The notes beneath the pieces are model-generated. The model worked only from the letters and a program-made list of their open reading frames with translations. It made no database searches and had not been told where the DNA came from. Below are positions 8,568 to 16,211 of a stretch of 64,000 bases of DNA, in pieces; the stretch's first letter is position 1; each line of letters opens with the position of its first letter. The DNA is taken from assembly GCF_013602415.1 (NCBI RefSeq), contig NZ_WPAG02000002.1, positions 744,001 through 808,000 on the forward strand, written 5' to 3'. This DNA is from Rhodococcus sp. B50. GTDB lineage: Bacteria; Actinomycetota; Actinomycetes; Mycobacteriales; Mycobacteriaceae. The translations under genes and the position numbers were made by a program.

Positions 8568-8753
8568 CGGGAGGGAAGGCCGGCACGATCGATGTGTGGG
8601 CGGCATGGCGGGCATCGGCATGGCGGATCCGTTTCGTATCGCTGGGTCCGGAGCGATCCCCGGACGGCAGAACTCTAGAGGGGGCTACCGACAGGAACGG
8701 TCGAGCGCAGGTCGCAGCCGTTACGGAGCGCCGACTTCGGGGTAATCGCCGTC

Positions 8754-9587
8754 ATGCGCCCGATTGCGACAGTCCTCGCCGTAGCCACCATCACCGCCTT
8801 CGGCGGTCACCTCGCCTCCGCAGCGCCCGCTCCGATCGTGGACGACAGCGGCGCAATCGCCGCCCCGAGCAGTACACAGATCTCGTTCGCCCACACCCCG
8901 AGCGGTCTGCGCGCCGGCACCGCGAACGAACACGAGTCCCGCGCCGGTGTGTCGATCGTCAAGCTGTACCTGGCCGAGTACGTCCTCACCTCCGGCGAGC
9001 CCGCGGACCATGCCGACGCGACCGAGATGATCCGGTCGTCGAACGATGCGATCGCCGACCGTCTGCACGCGAAATACCCGCAGGCGATCTCCTCGATCGC
9101 AGCGGAATTCGGACTCACCGACACCTACGTGCCCGGCTACTGGGGTGTCGGCACCACGTCGACGCACGACATGGTCACCTATCTCGAGACGAAGAAACGC
9201 ACCGATCCCGGTTCACCGGTGCTCGCCGCGATGGCCTCGGCCTACGACACCGCGGCCGACGGATATCCGCAGGATTACGGCACGGCGCTGATCGCCGGTG
9301 TCATCGGCACGAAATGGGGATGGAGCGACGACCGCTCGTTCCACGCCTCCGCCTCGTTCGGTCCCGACTTCTCCGTCGCGGCGTCGACCTACGGCTCTGC
9401 CGCACAATTGTCCGAGCATGTCCTCGGCGCATTCACCGAAGGGGTGCCGCCCGGACCGGAACCCGGTCCTCGGCTGCAGGACTGCCCGCCGCTCGGTCTG
9501 CTCGCCGGCGATCCCCTCCTGGGAGCACCCGCGCAGGACCTCCTCGACGGACTGCCGCCGGTCGTCACCGATCCGATCTGCGGCTGA
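8754..9587 (+). CDS. Secreted serine beta-lactamase/PBP-fold-like protein
   Basis: A 277-residue exported protein with a signal peptide (cleavage probably after ASA at 21-23). Three motifs are spaced as in penicillin-recognising serine enzymes: SIVK at 67-70 (SxxK), S95-S-N97 (SxN) and K187-W-G189 in place of KTG. The C-terminal 50 residues are Pro/Gly/Leu-rich with two cysteines and are probably not part of the fold. The motif spacing is close to class A beta-lactamases, though overall similarity looks low and no Glu166 equivalent was identified. A cell-wall or regulatory role is as likely as antibiotic hydrolysis. It converges on the LexA-like gene with a gap of only 12 bases. Confidence 0.65.
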   Translation: MRPIATVLAVATITAFGGHLASAAPAPIVDDSGAIAAPSSTQISFAHTPSGLRAGTANEHESRAGVSIVKLYLAEYVLTSGEPADHADATEMIRSSNDAIADRLHAKYPQAISSIAAEFGLTDTYVPGYWGVGTTSTHDMVTYLETKKRTDPGSPVLAAMASAYDTAADGYPQDYGTALIAGVIGTKWGWSDDRSFHASASFGPDFSVAASTYGSAAQLSEHVLGAFTEGVPPGPEPGPRLQDCPPLGLLAGDPLLGAPAQDLLDGLPPVVTDPICG

Positions 9588-9599
9588 CCACGACAACGA

Positions 9600-10262
9600 T
9601 CAGATGCGGCGCATGACGGACACGACCGTGCCCAGCACGATCGCCTCGTCACCGTCGAGGACGGGGTAGGCGGAGTTCCGCGGTTCGAGATAGACGTGAC
9701 CGGACCGGCGTCGATACACCTTGACCGTCGCTTCGCCGTCGATCATCGCCGCGACGATCTGACCGGAGTGGGCCTCGTGCTGCCGCCGAACCACCACCGT
9801 GTCGCCGTCGCAGATCGCCGCATCGACCATCGAATCGCCGCGCACACGCAACGCGAAGACGGTGCCGGAGCCCACCAGATCGCGGGGGAGTGTGAGCAGG
9901 TCGTCGGTGTGCTCCTCGGCGAGAATCGGTGCGCCCGCCGCGATGTCGCCGACGACCGGCACGGTCACGGTGTCGTCGGACGCTCGTTCCCCACCGGTTG
10001 CGCCGAGGAACGGGCGCACGTCGAGCTGTCGGGCGACGGCGCTGCCGCGGCGCAGGAAGCCCTTCTCTTCGAGGCTCGCGAGATGCTTCGACACCGTCGA
10101 CGTCGACCGGAGACCCACCGATTCGGCGATCTGACGGGTGCTCGGCGACGACCCCTGAGCGACGATCCAGTCCCGGATCGCAGCCAGGATCTGCTGCTGG
10201 CGCAGCGGCAGGGAAGCGGGGTCGAGGCCCCCGAACATGTCGAAATCGTCGTAACCGGTCAC
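9600..10262 (-). CDS. lexA: LexA-family repressor (probable second LexA)
   Basis: A 220-residue LexA/S24 protein with a winged helix-turn-helix (about 41-62, STRQIAESVGLRSTSTVSKHL) and a self-cleaving domain. The scissile Ala109-Gly110 bond, catalytic Ser144 (GDSM) and Lys181 are all intact, so RecA-stimulated autoproteolysis is expected. The recognition helix differs from the [21 protein letters not shown] form of the canonical mycobacterial-type LexA. This copy also lacks the usual nrdR/LysM-protein neighbours, so it is probably a paralogue. The start is taken as GTG at 10260-10262; no strong ribosome binding site is visible. No GAAC-N4-GTTC SOS box was seen in its 77-base upstream gap. Confidence 0.8.
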   Translation of the reverse strand: MTGYDDFDMFGGLDPASLPLRQQQILAAIRDWIVAQGSSPSTRQIAESVGLRSTSTVSKHLASLEEKGFLRRGSAVARQLDVRPFLGATGGERASDDTVTVPVVGDIAAGAPILAEEHTDDLLTLPRDLVGSGTVFALRVRGDSMVDAAICDGDTVVVRRQHEAHSGQIVAAMIDGEATVKVYRRRSGHVYLEPRNSAYPVLDGDEAIVLGTVVSVMRRI

Positions 10263-10291
10263 CCGGCGAATCGTAGTGGGCGAGACGGGCT

Positions 10292-10315
10292 CGGTCCGCT
10301 GCGGGCGGCGGACCG
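10292..10315 (-). terminator. Hairpin between membrane-protein gene and lexA-like gene
   Basis: Inverted repeat CGGTCCGC-N8-GCGGACCG in the 77-base gap between two leftward genes. It could terminate the upstream gene or act as an operator for the LexA-like gene. The evidence does not decide between these. Confidence 0.4.
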
Positions 10316-10339
10316 GACGAGAGAGCGGAGCCGGCACCG

Positions 10340-10870
10340 CTACGCGGTCTCCGCCAGGTCCGGGGGAGTACCGGCGGAGCCCGGTCCGTTCTGCAGCTGC
10401 TCCATCGCGCGGCGTTCCCTCAACGCACGGATGAGCTGCCGGTCCTGCACCTCCGCCGGATCGGCGGACAGGGCCGGAATCGAGAATCCGACCAGGGCGC
10501 CGCCCAGCAGCGCGAGGGCCACCCGGACCGAGTCGTCCTCCCGGATGTTCAGGACGAGCTCCAGGAACACGAGGGCGCCGACGACCAAGAGCACGACTCC
10601 GGCCAGAGCCAGGATCCGGCGCACCCGAGGCTTCGGGCGCGATCCCGGTGGCAACGGCATCGACTGGGCCGCCAGATGCCACAGCCGGGCATCGATGCTC
10701 TCGCGGACCGGACGCTTCCGGAACTCGTCGCCGAGTTCGTTGTAGATGGCGAGATCGGCTGCGATCCGGATCCGGAGGTTTCTGCGGGCCAGCTCGCGCG
10801 ACAGGCGTACGGCTGCCCACGCCACCGTCCCGGTGACGAGTGCAACGACGACAAGAATCCAGATACTCAC
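10340..10870 (-). CDS. Small integral membrane protein of unknown function
   Basis: A 176-residue protein with an N-terminal hydrophobic helix (2-21) and two more at about 86-106 and 117-135. A basic cytoplasmic-looking segment of about 60 residues lies between the first and second helices. The C-terminus is polar (residues 137-176) with a QDRQLIRALRERRAME helix. I do not recognise the family. It begins about 100 bases from the tRNA-like gene and precedes the LexA-like gene on the same strand. Confidence 0.6.
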   Translation of the reverse strand: MSIWILVVVALVTGTVAWAAVRLSRELARRNLRIRIAADLAIYNELGDEFRKRPVRESIDARLWHLAAQSMPLPPGSRPKPRVRRILALAGVVLLVVGALVFLELVLNIREDDSVRVALALLGGALVGFSIPALSADPAEVQDRQLIRALRERRAMEQLQNGPGSAGTPPDLAETA

Positions 10871-10976
10871 GTCGGAACATTACGACAGGGAAGCAGGAAT
10901 CGGCGGGAGGCGGCCGGCTTCGTGCGGACCGCGCGGCGCCGGCCGAGAAATGGGCCGACCGAGAAGCGAAAGGCGG

Positions 10977-11050
10977 TGCCCCCGGTGAGACTCGAACTCA
11001 CACTGGACGGGTTTTGAATCCGTTTCCTCTGCCAATTGGGATACGGGGGC
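10977..11050 (-). tRNA. tRNA-like gene, apparent anticodon CAA (Leu), class I shape
   Basis: A 74-base cloverleaf can be drawn. It has a perfect 7-bp acceptor stem (GCCCCCG/CGGGGGC), a T arm GTGAG-TTCGAGT-CTCAC, a D loop with AATTGGCA, and a 7-base anticodon loop TTCAAAA that places CAA at 34-36. The variable region is only five bases, whereas leucine tRNAs normally have a long variable arm. The anticodon stem has an A-C mismatch next to the loop, the D stem has a mismatch, and two bases separate the D and anticodon stems. CCA is not encoded (ACCG follows). It may be a true but unusual tRNA. The amino acid assignment is uncertain. Confidence 0.7.
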
Positions 11051-11158
11051 GTTGCGGACACCACTGTAGAGGATCGGGCGAAGCGGGCGCGCACCGGTAC
11101 CCTTCTTACGTTCCACCCCCGCACCGGGGACCGCCAGTACCGAGGGGAAGGCCCGACC

Positions 11159-11773
11159 ATGACCTCCGCGCCGCACGACAGCACACCAACTCCGCGTCGG
11201 GTCGTCGTAGCGGAAGACGAGGCCCTGATCAGGCTCGATCTCGTCGAGATGCTGCGGGAAGAGGGCTACGAGGTGGTCGGCGAGGCCGGCGACGGACAGC
11301 GCGCCGTCGAGCTCGCCGACGAGCTCCGTCCCGATCTGGTGATCATGGATGTCAAGATGCCGCGACGCGACGGCATCGACGCCGCGTCCGAGATCGCACA
11401 GCGCCGCATCGCCCCTGTGGTCATTCTCACAGCCTTCAGCCAGCGCGAACTCGTCGAACGCGCCCGCGACGCAGGCGCTATGGCGTACCTCGTCAAGCCG
11501 TTCTCGAAGAGCGATCTCGTGCCCGCCATCGAGGTGGCCGTGAGTCGCTTCTCCGAACTGCGCGAACTCGAGCGCGAGGTGCAGGGCCTCAACGAGCGCT
11601 TCGAGACCCGCAAACTCGTCGACCGGGCCAAGGGTCTGCTCATGGAGAAGCACGCGATGACCGAGCCGGAAGCGTTCCGGTGGATCCAGCGGGCAGCTAT
11701 GGACCGCCGCACCACCATGAAGCAGGTCGCCGTGGTGGTTCTCGAGACCCTCGGAAACGACACCACCGAGTAG
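11159..11773 (+). CDS. pdtaR: ANTAR-domain response regulator PdtaR
   Basis: A 204-residue two-component response regulator with a receiver domain (15-130: acidic pocket E19/D20, phosphorylated D64, T91, K113) joined to a C-terminal ANTAR RNA-binding domain (about 144-199). PdtaR proteins are phosphorylated by the sensor kinase PdtaS and bind dual-hexaloop RNAs to prevent premature termination. The ATG is preceded by GAGGGGAAGG. The position near polA, rpsA and coaE matches the mycobacterial order, supporting orthology. It is a single-gene unit downstream of the tRNA-like gene, and no ANTAR-target hairpin was identified in the window. Confidence 0.92.
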   Translation: MTSAPHDSTPTPRRVVVAEDEALIRLDLVEMLREEGYEVVGEAGDGQRAVELADELRPDLVIMDVKMPRRDGIDAASEIAQRRIAPVVILTAFSQRELVERARDAGAMAYLVKPFSKSDLVPAIEVAVSRFSELRELEREVQGLNERFETRKLVDRAKGLLMEKHAMTEPEAFRWIQRAAMDRRTTMKQVAVVVLETLGNDTTE

Positions 11774-11959
11774 CTGTCCGAACCGGTTTCGCGTGCTCAC
11801 GGCGCTGTGCCGTGTTACCGCCACATCAAATCTCCGCCCCGCAGATAACGGTCGTATCACAAGGATTTCGGCCCGGTTCGCGGGGTCCTTCCGACCGCTA
11901 TGTTTCGACCACATCCGGAATCCGCCGGATGCGGTGTCAGGCGTTCGAAGGAGAGTTGA

Positions 11960-13291
11960 ATGGCAAGACGGACTCTGGTCCGCGCCGTAGCGGTACTCGG
12001 TGCTGCGACGCTCGCCCTCGCCGGGTGCAGTTCGGACAGTGACGATTCGACGTCCGGCACGTCGGCCGGCGACGAGGGATCGGCGGCCGCGACGACCGTC
12101 GAGACCGATTGCGAACCGCAACAGGCCACAGCAGGGGCGACTCCCGCCACGGGACCGCTGAAGATCGGCACGATCCTCCCCGAGACCGGCAGCCTCGCCT
12201 TCCTCGGACCGCCCGAGGTCGCCGCCGTCCGACTCGCCGTCGACGAGATCAATGCCGCGGGTGGAGTTCTCGACCAACCCGTCGAACTGTTCCCCGGCGA
12301 TTCCGGCGACACGACGACCGATACCGCGAACACCACCGTCGACCGGCACCTCGCCAGCGGCACCCAGGTGATCGTGGGCGCAGCCTCGTCGTCGGTCTCG
12401 CTCAAGGTGATCGACAAGATCGTCAGCGCCGGCGTCGTGCAGTTCTCGCCGGCGAACACGTCCGACCAGTTCGTCTGTTATCCCGACCGCGGGTTGTACT
12501 TCCGTACCGCCCCCACCGACGTGCTCCAGGCGCAGGCGCTCGCGCAGTTGATCGCCGAGGACGGAGCGCAGCGCGTGTCGATCCTGGCGCTGAACGATCC
12601 GTACGGCACCGGCCTCGCCGAGAACACCGTGAGCAACCTCGTCGACGCCGGTATCCCGGAGGACCAGATCCAGAAGATCATCTACGACCCCAACGCGCAG
12701 TCGTTCAACGCGGAGGTCGACCAGGTGGTCAACTTCGGACCGGATGCGGTGGCGCTCATCGGGTTCGAGGAGTCGGCGAAGATCATCACCCGCATGCACG
12801 AGGTGGGCATCGGCCCGTCCGACGGCACAGCGGTGTTCGGCGTCGACGGCAACATGGGTAATGCGCTGGGCGAGAACGTCGCCGAGGGACTGCTCGACGG
12901 CATGGCCGGCACCACACCGCTGACCGACACCGGGCAGGAGTTCCAGCAGCGATTGCTCGGCGTCGATCCCGGTCTGATCGACTTCAACTATGCCGGTGAG
13001 TCGTACGACGCGGTAGTGGTCTCGGCGCTGGCCGCCGTGCAGGCAGGATCGACCGCCGGGGTGGACATCGCCGCGAACATCAACTCGGTGACCCGTGACG
13101 GGGCGAAGTGCACCAGTTACCAGCAGTGCCTCGACCTTCTCCGTGCGGGTGAGGACATCGACTACGACGGTGCCACCGGCGAACTCACCTTCGTGGACGC
13201 GGGCGAACCGGGTGTGGGGTCGTACGGCCGACTCGTGTTCGGTCCCGACAACACGCTGACCACCGAGGACTACATCGTGGTCGGGGAGTGA
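11960..13291 (+). CDS. livK: Branched-chain amino acid-type ABC substrate-binding lipoprotein
   Basis: A 443-residue periplasmic-binding protein of the LivK/amide class. The signal peptide ends in a lipobox LALAGC with the lipidated cysteine at 23, followed by a Ser/Asp/Thr-rich linker to about residue 55. The mature domain (57-430) has the receptor ligand-binding family layout starting LKIGTILPETGSLAFLG. The start has AAGGAGAG just upstream. A TATGTT -10-like element with TTCGCG 16 bases before it lies at 11877-11904. It converges on the permease and ATPase genes of the same system. The ligand (branched-chain amino acid, urea or amide) cannot be fixed from sequence. Confidence 0.88.
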   Translation: MARRTLVRAVAVLGAATLALAGCSSDSDDSTSGTSAGDEGSAAATTVETDCEPQQATAGATPATGPLKIGTILPETGSLAFLGPPEVAAVRLAVDEINAAGGVLDQPVELFPGDSGDTTTDTANTTVDRHLASGTQVIVGAASSSVSLKVIDKIVSAGVVQFSPANTSDQFVCYPDRGLYFRTAPTDVLQAQALAQLIAEDGAQRVSILALNDPYGTGLAENTVSNLVDAGIPEDQIQKIIYDPNAQSFNAEVDQVVNFGPDAVALIGFEESAKIITRMHEVGIGPSDGTAVFGVDGNMGNALGENVAEGLLDGMAGTTPLTDTGQEFQQRLLGVDPGLIDFNYAGESYDAVVVSALAAVQAGSTAGVDIAANINSVTRDGAKCTSYQQCLDLLRAGEDIDYDGATGELTFVDAGEPGVGSYGRLVFGPDNTLTTEDYIVVGE

Positions 13292-13306
13292 CCGGCAGGT
13301 CGTGAG

Positions 13307-13342
13307 CGAAGGGGTGGCCGCCGGTGGGCGGTCACCCCTTCG
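13307..13342. terminator. Bidirectional terminator between livK and livF
   Basis: A 16-bp stem with one G-T pair and loop GGTG lies between two convergent genes. Its right arm includes the last codons and stop of livF, so the terminator overlaps coding sequence. Confidence 0.8.
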
Positions 13343-14201
13343 GCTTCTCCCGGCTGCCGGCGAGAGTACCGAGATACAGTTCCACGACCTTCGGGTCGTG
13401 CATGAGATTCGTGCCGGTGTCGGTGTAGGCGTTGCGGCCCTGGTCGAGAACGTAACCGCGGTCGCAGATCTGCAGGCAGCGCCGTGCGTTCTGCTCGACC
13501 ATGATGATCGAGACCCCCGCGGCGTTGATCTTCTTGCAGCGGATGAAGACCTCGTCCTGGAACATCGGAGACAGTCCGGCCGACGGCTCGTCGAGGAGCA
13601 GCACCGACGGCTCCATCATCAACGCCCGGCCCATCGCGACCATCTGGCGCTCACCGCCGGACAGCGCCCCCGCCTTGACCTTCCGGCGCTCGGCGAGCAG
13701 CGGGAACAGCGACGCCACCCGCTCGAACTGCTTCTCGAACGCCTTGGGGCGCAGATAGATCCCCATCTCGAGGTTCTCCTCGATGGTGAGCGAGGGGAAC
13801 ACGTTCTGCGTCTGCGGCACGTAGCCGATCCCTTTGCGCACGAGGACGTGCGCGGGCGCCGACGTGATCGGGTCCCCGCCCAGCGTGACGGTACCGCTGC
13901 GGATGGGGATGAGACCGAACAACGCCTTGAGCAGAGTGGACTTGCCGGCTCCGTTCGGACCGATGATGCCCACGATCTCTCCGTCGCGCAGGTAGAAGTT
14001 GCAGCCGCGCAGGATGTCCACCCCGGGGAAGTAACCGGCCACGAGGTCGTCGGCGCGCAGGAGTGCGTCGGTGGCGAGGCGGGCATGCTCCTCCGGGGAC
14101 GCCGCACGCTCGGCCGGCGTGGTCCCGGTGGGCGTGGTTCGGGTGGGTATCGCCTCGGCGGGTGTCGTCTCGGTGGGCGTAGGAGGGATGTTTTCACTCA
14201 C
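13332..14201 (-). CDS. livF: Branched-chain amino acid-type ABC ATPase LivF
   Basis: An ATPase subunit of 289 residues. Walker A is at 81-89 (GPNGAGKST), LSGGE at 180-184 and Walker B ends in DEP at 204-206. An unusual Thr/Pro/Ala-rich N-terminal extension of about 45 residues, with a repeated TPTGTTPAE-like pattern, precedes the canonical LivF start. The GTG start overlaps the livG stop (GTGA), so the two ATPases are translationally coupled. An internal start closer to the ATPase core is possible but no good ribosome binding site was seen there. It is the last gene of the liv operon. Confidence 0.88.
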   Translation of the reverse strand: MSENIPPTPTETTPAEAIPTRTTPTGTTPAERAASPEEHARLATDALLRADDLVAGYFPGVDILRGCNFYLRDGEIVGIIGPNGAGKSTLLKALFGLIPIRSGTVTLGGDPITSAPAHVLVRKGIGYVPQTQNVFPSLTIEENLEMGIYLRPKAFEKQFERVASLFPLLAERRKVKAGALSGGERQMVAMGRALMMEPSVLLLDEPSAGLSPMFQDEVFIRCKKINAAGVSIIMVEQNARRCLQICDRGYVLDQGRNAYTDTGTNLMHDPKVVELYLGTLAGSREKPKG

Positions 14202-15226
14202 GGCTTCTCCAGTGTTCTCGCCGTCGTGTCCGTCGACGCGGCATCGGACAGGTCGCCTCCGGCTTCGAGGGTCTGCGCCTCCGCGTCGGCGAGGGCGTCG
14301 GCGAGTTCGGCGGTCGCGCCCACGGGATTGCCGTCGTCGTCGAATTCGAGTGCCTGATCGTGATGACTGCCGAGATAGGCGTCGACCACGGCGGGATCGG
14401 ACGACAACGCCTCCGGTGGTGCCTCCGCGATCACCGAACCCTGCGCCATCACCACCACCCAGTCGGAGATGTCGCGGATGACGTCCATGTCGTGCTCGAC
14501 GAACACCACCGTCGTCCCGTCGTCGCGCAATGTCTTGATGTGCCCGAGCAGGCTCTGCGTGAGCGCCGGATTGACCCCGGCCATCGGCTCGTCGAGCATG
14601 ACGACGGTCGGCTCGGTCATCAGCGCCCGTGCCATCTCGAGCAGTTTGCGCTGGCCACCGGACAGCGAACCGGCGAAGTCCTCGGCCTTCGCCGCCAGCC
14701 CGAAGCGGTCGAGCAGTTCGTGCGCGCGTGCGGTGATCTCGCGTTCCTGCCGGCGCCACGTCCACGGCAGCAGCGCACCGGCCATGCGCTCCCCGGTCTG
14801 GTGCCGGGCGCCGAGGCGGACGTTGTCGAGGACGGTCATCTTCGACAACGCCTTGGTGAGCTGGAAGGTGCGCACGATCCCGCGGCGTGCCACCTGATGG
14901 GGATGAAGTCGGCCGAGCCGGACGCCGTCCATCGCCCACGTGCCGGTGTCGGGCCGGTCGAAACCGGTGAGGAGATTGAACAGGGTGGTCTTGCCGGCGC
15001 CGTTCGGGCCGATCAGACCGGTGATGCACGAGCGTTGGATCTCGAGATGGCCCACGTCCACGGCCTTGAGTCCCCCGAAAGTGCGGCACAGGTCGTCGAC
15101 GACGAGGATCGGGTCGGGTTTGGCGGCACCGGGCGTGCGGGGGACGCCGGCGAACAGGGCGGCGCGTTCGTCCGCGCCGAGGATCGTCCGGGACGTCTGC
15201 GGGTCGGGTCGGATCGTGTCAGGCAT
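14198..15226 (-). CDS. livG: Branched-chain amino acid-type ABC ATPase LivG
   Basis: The second ATPase of the system, 342 residues. Walker A is at 73-81 (GPNGAGKTT), with the LSGGQ signature and a VVMLDEP Walker B. The LivG-type loop with ARRGIVRTFQ is present. The C-terminus after the TSD-like PAVVDAYLG segment is extended by about 60 acidic and alanine-rich residues, beyond the usual length of about 255-290. Its start overlaps the end of livM by eight bases. It is expected to pair with LivF beneath the LivH-LivM channel. Confidence 0.9.
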   Translation of the reverse strand: MPDTIRPDPQTSRTILGADERAALFAGVPRTPGAAKPDPILVVDDLCRTFGGLKAVDVGHLEIQRSCITGLIGPNGAGKTTLFNLLTGFDRPDTGTWAMDGVRLGRLHPHQVARRGIVRTFQLTKALSKMTVLDNVRLGARHQTGERMAGALLPWTWRRQEREITARAHELLDRFGLAAKAEDFAGSLSGGQRKLLEMARALMTEPTVVMLDEPMAGVNPALTQSLLGHIKTLRDDGTTVVFVEHDMDVIRDISDWVVVMAQGSVIAEAPPEALSSDPAVVDAYLGSHHDQALEFDDDGNPVGATAELADALADAEAQTLEAGGDLSDAASTDTTARTLEKP

Positions 15227-16208
15227 CGAGTTGCACCTTCCGCTTACTTCCCAGGATGCCTTGTGGCCGGAAGACCATCATCACCGCGATGAGAACGCCG
15301 AGCAGTACGTACCGCATCGCGCCGACCTGCTGTTCGGTGAGGGGTAGCAGCGGGTCGGGTCCCGCGATCGCCTGACGCAGGAAGGCGTCCGGGAGGGTGA
15401 GCAGGAACCAGAACACCATCGCACCGAGCACCGGTCCGAAGACCGTTCCCGCCCCGCCGAGGATGAGCGCGCCGAACGCGAAGAACGTCTGCGCCGTCGA
15501 GTAGAAGTCGGGGTTGATCGACTTGGTTTGCAGCGCGTTGAAGATACCGCCGAGACCACCGATCATGCCGCCGAGCACCAGGGCCTGCATCTTGTAGGCG
15601 AAGACGTTCTTGCCCAGCGCCCGGGCCGCGTCCTCGTCCTCGCGCACCGCTTCGAGGACCCGCCCCCACGGACTGTGGGAGAGGAGATAGACCAGGCCGC
15701 ACAGCAGCAGCACGAGCGTCCATCCGACGACCATCGCCCACAGGTCGTCGCCGTAGAACCGCATGCCGAGCAGGTTGTACTGGCGACTCGAGTCGAACGG
15801 GCTCAGAGAGGTGAACGGGTCGGCGAATCCCCACAGGCCGCGGGTGGAGCCGGTCACGGAGTCGGATGCGGTGGAGCGGAACACCAAGCGCAGGATCTCC
15901 GCCGCGGCGATCGTGGCGATGGCGAGATAGTCGGCGCGCAACCGCAGGGTGGGGATGCCGAGGACCAGGGCGAGCACACCTGCCAGGGCGAGGCCGACGA
16001 GGATGCCCACCCACAACGGCTGGTCGTAGGTGACGGTCATGATGCCCACGCCGTAACCGCCCAGCAGCGCGAAGCCGATCTGCCCGAAGTTCAGCAGGCC
16101 GGCGTAACCGTAGTGCAGGTTCAGCCCGATCGCGAGCAGGGCGTAGAAGATCGCCGACGGGCCGATGAGCTGGGCGAAGGAAACCTGTAGTACCGCAACG
16201 AGATCCAT
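15219..16208 (-). CDS. livM: Branched-chain amino acid-type ABC permease LivM
   Basis: A 329-residue membrane permease with eight to nine hydrophobic segments. It contains the conserved LNLHYGYAGLLNFGQIGF segment (29-46), typical of the LivM family, and AGPD/GGAGTVFGP in the ATPase-contact region. The gene lies three bases after livH and overlaps livG. Partner of LivH in the transmembrane channel. The C-terminus ends FRPQGILGSKRKVQLDA; this RPQGILG motif recurs at the LivH C-terminus. Confidence 0.9.
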   Translation of the reverse strand: MDLVAVLQVSFAQLIGPSAIFYALLAIGLNLHYGYAGLLNFGQIGFALLGGYGVGIMTVTYDQPLWVGILVGLALAGVLALVLGIPTLRLRADYLAIATIAAAEILRLVFRSTASDSVTGSTRGLWGFADPFTSLSPFDSSRQYNLLGMRFYGDDLWAMVVGWTLVLLLCGLVYLLSHSPWGRVLEAVREDEDAARALGKNVFAYKMQALVLGGMIGGLGGIFNALQTKSINPDFYSTAQTFFAFGALILGGAGTVFGPVLGAMVFWFLLTLPDAFLRQAIAGPDPLLPLTEQQVGAMRYVLLGVLIAVMMVFRPQGILGSKRKVQLDA

Positions 16209-16211
16209 GGG

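Noticed and set aside
7927-8745. Plus-strand frame of 272 codons opposite the FtsK-like gene
   Set aside because: Ser/Arg/Ala-rich with no family pattern, whereas the minus-strand frame follows FtsK segment order.
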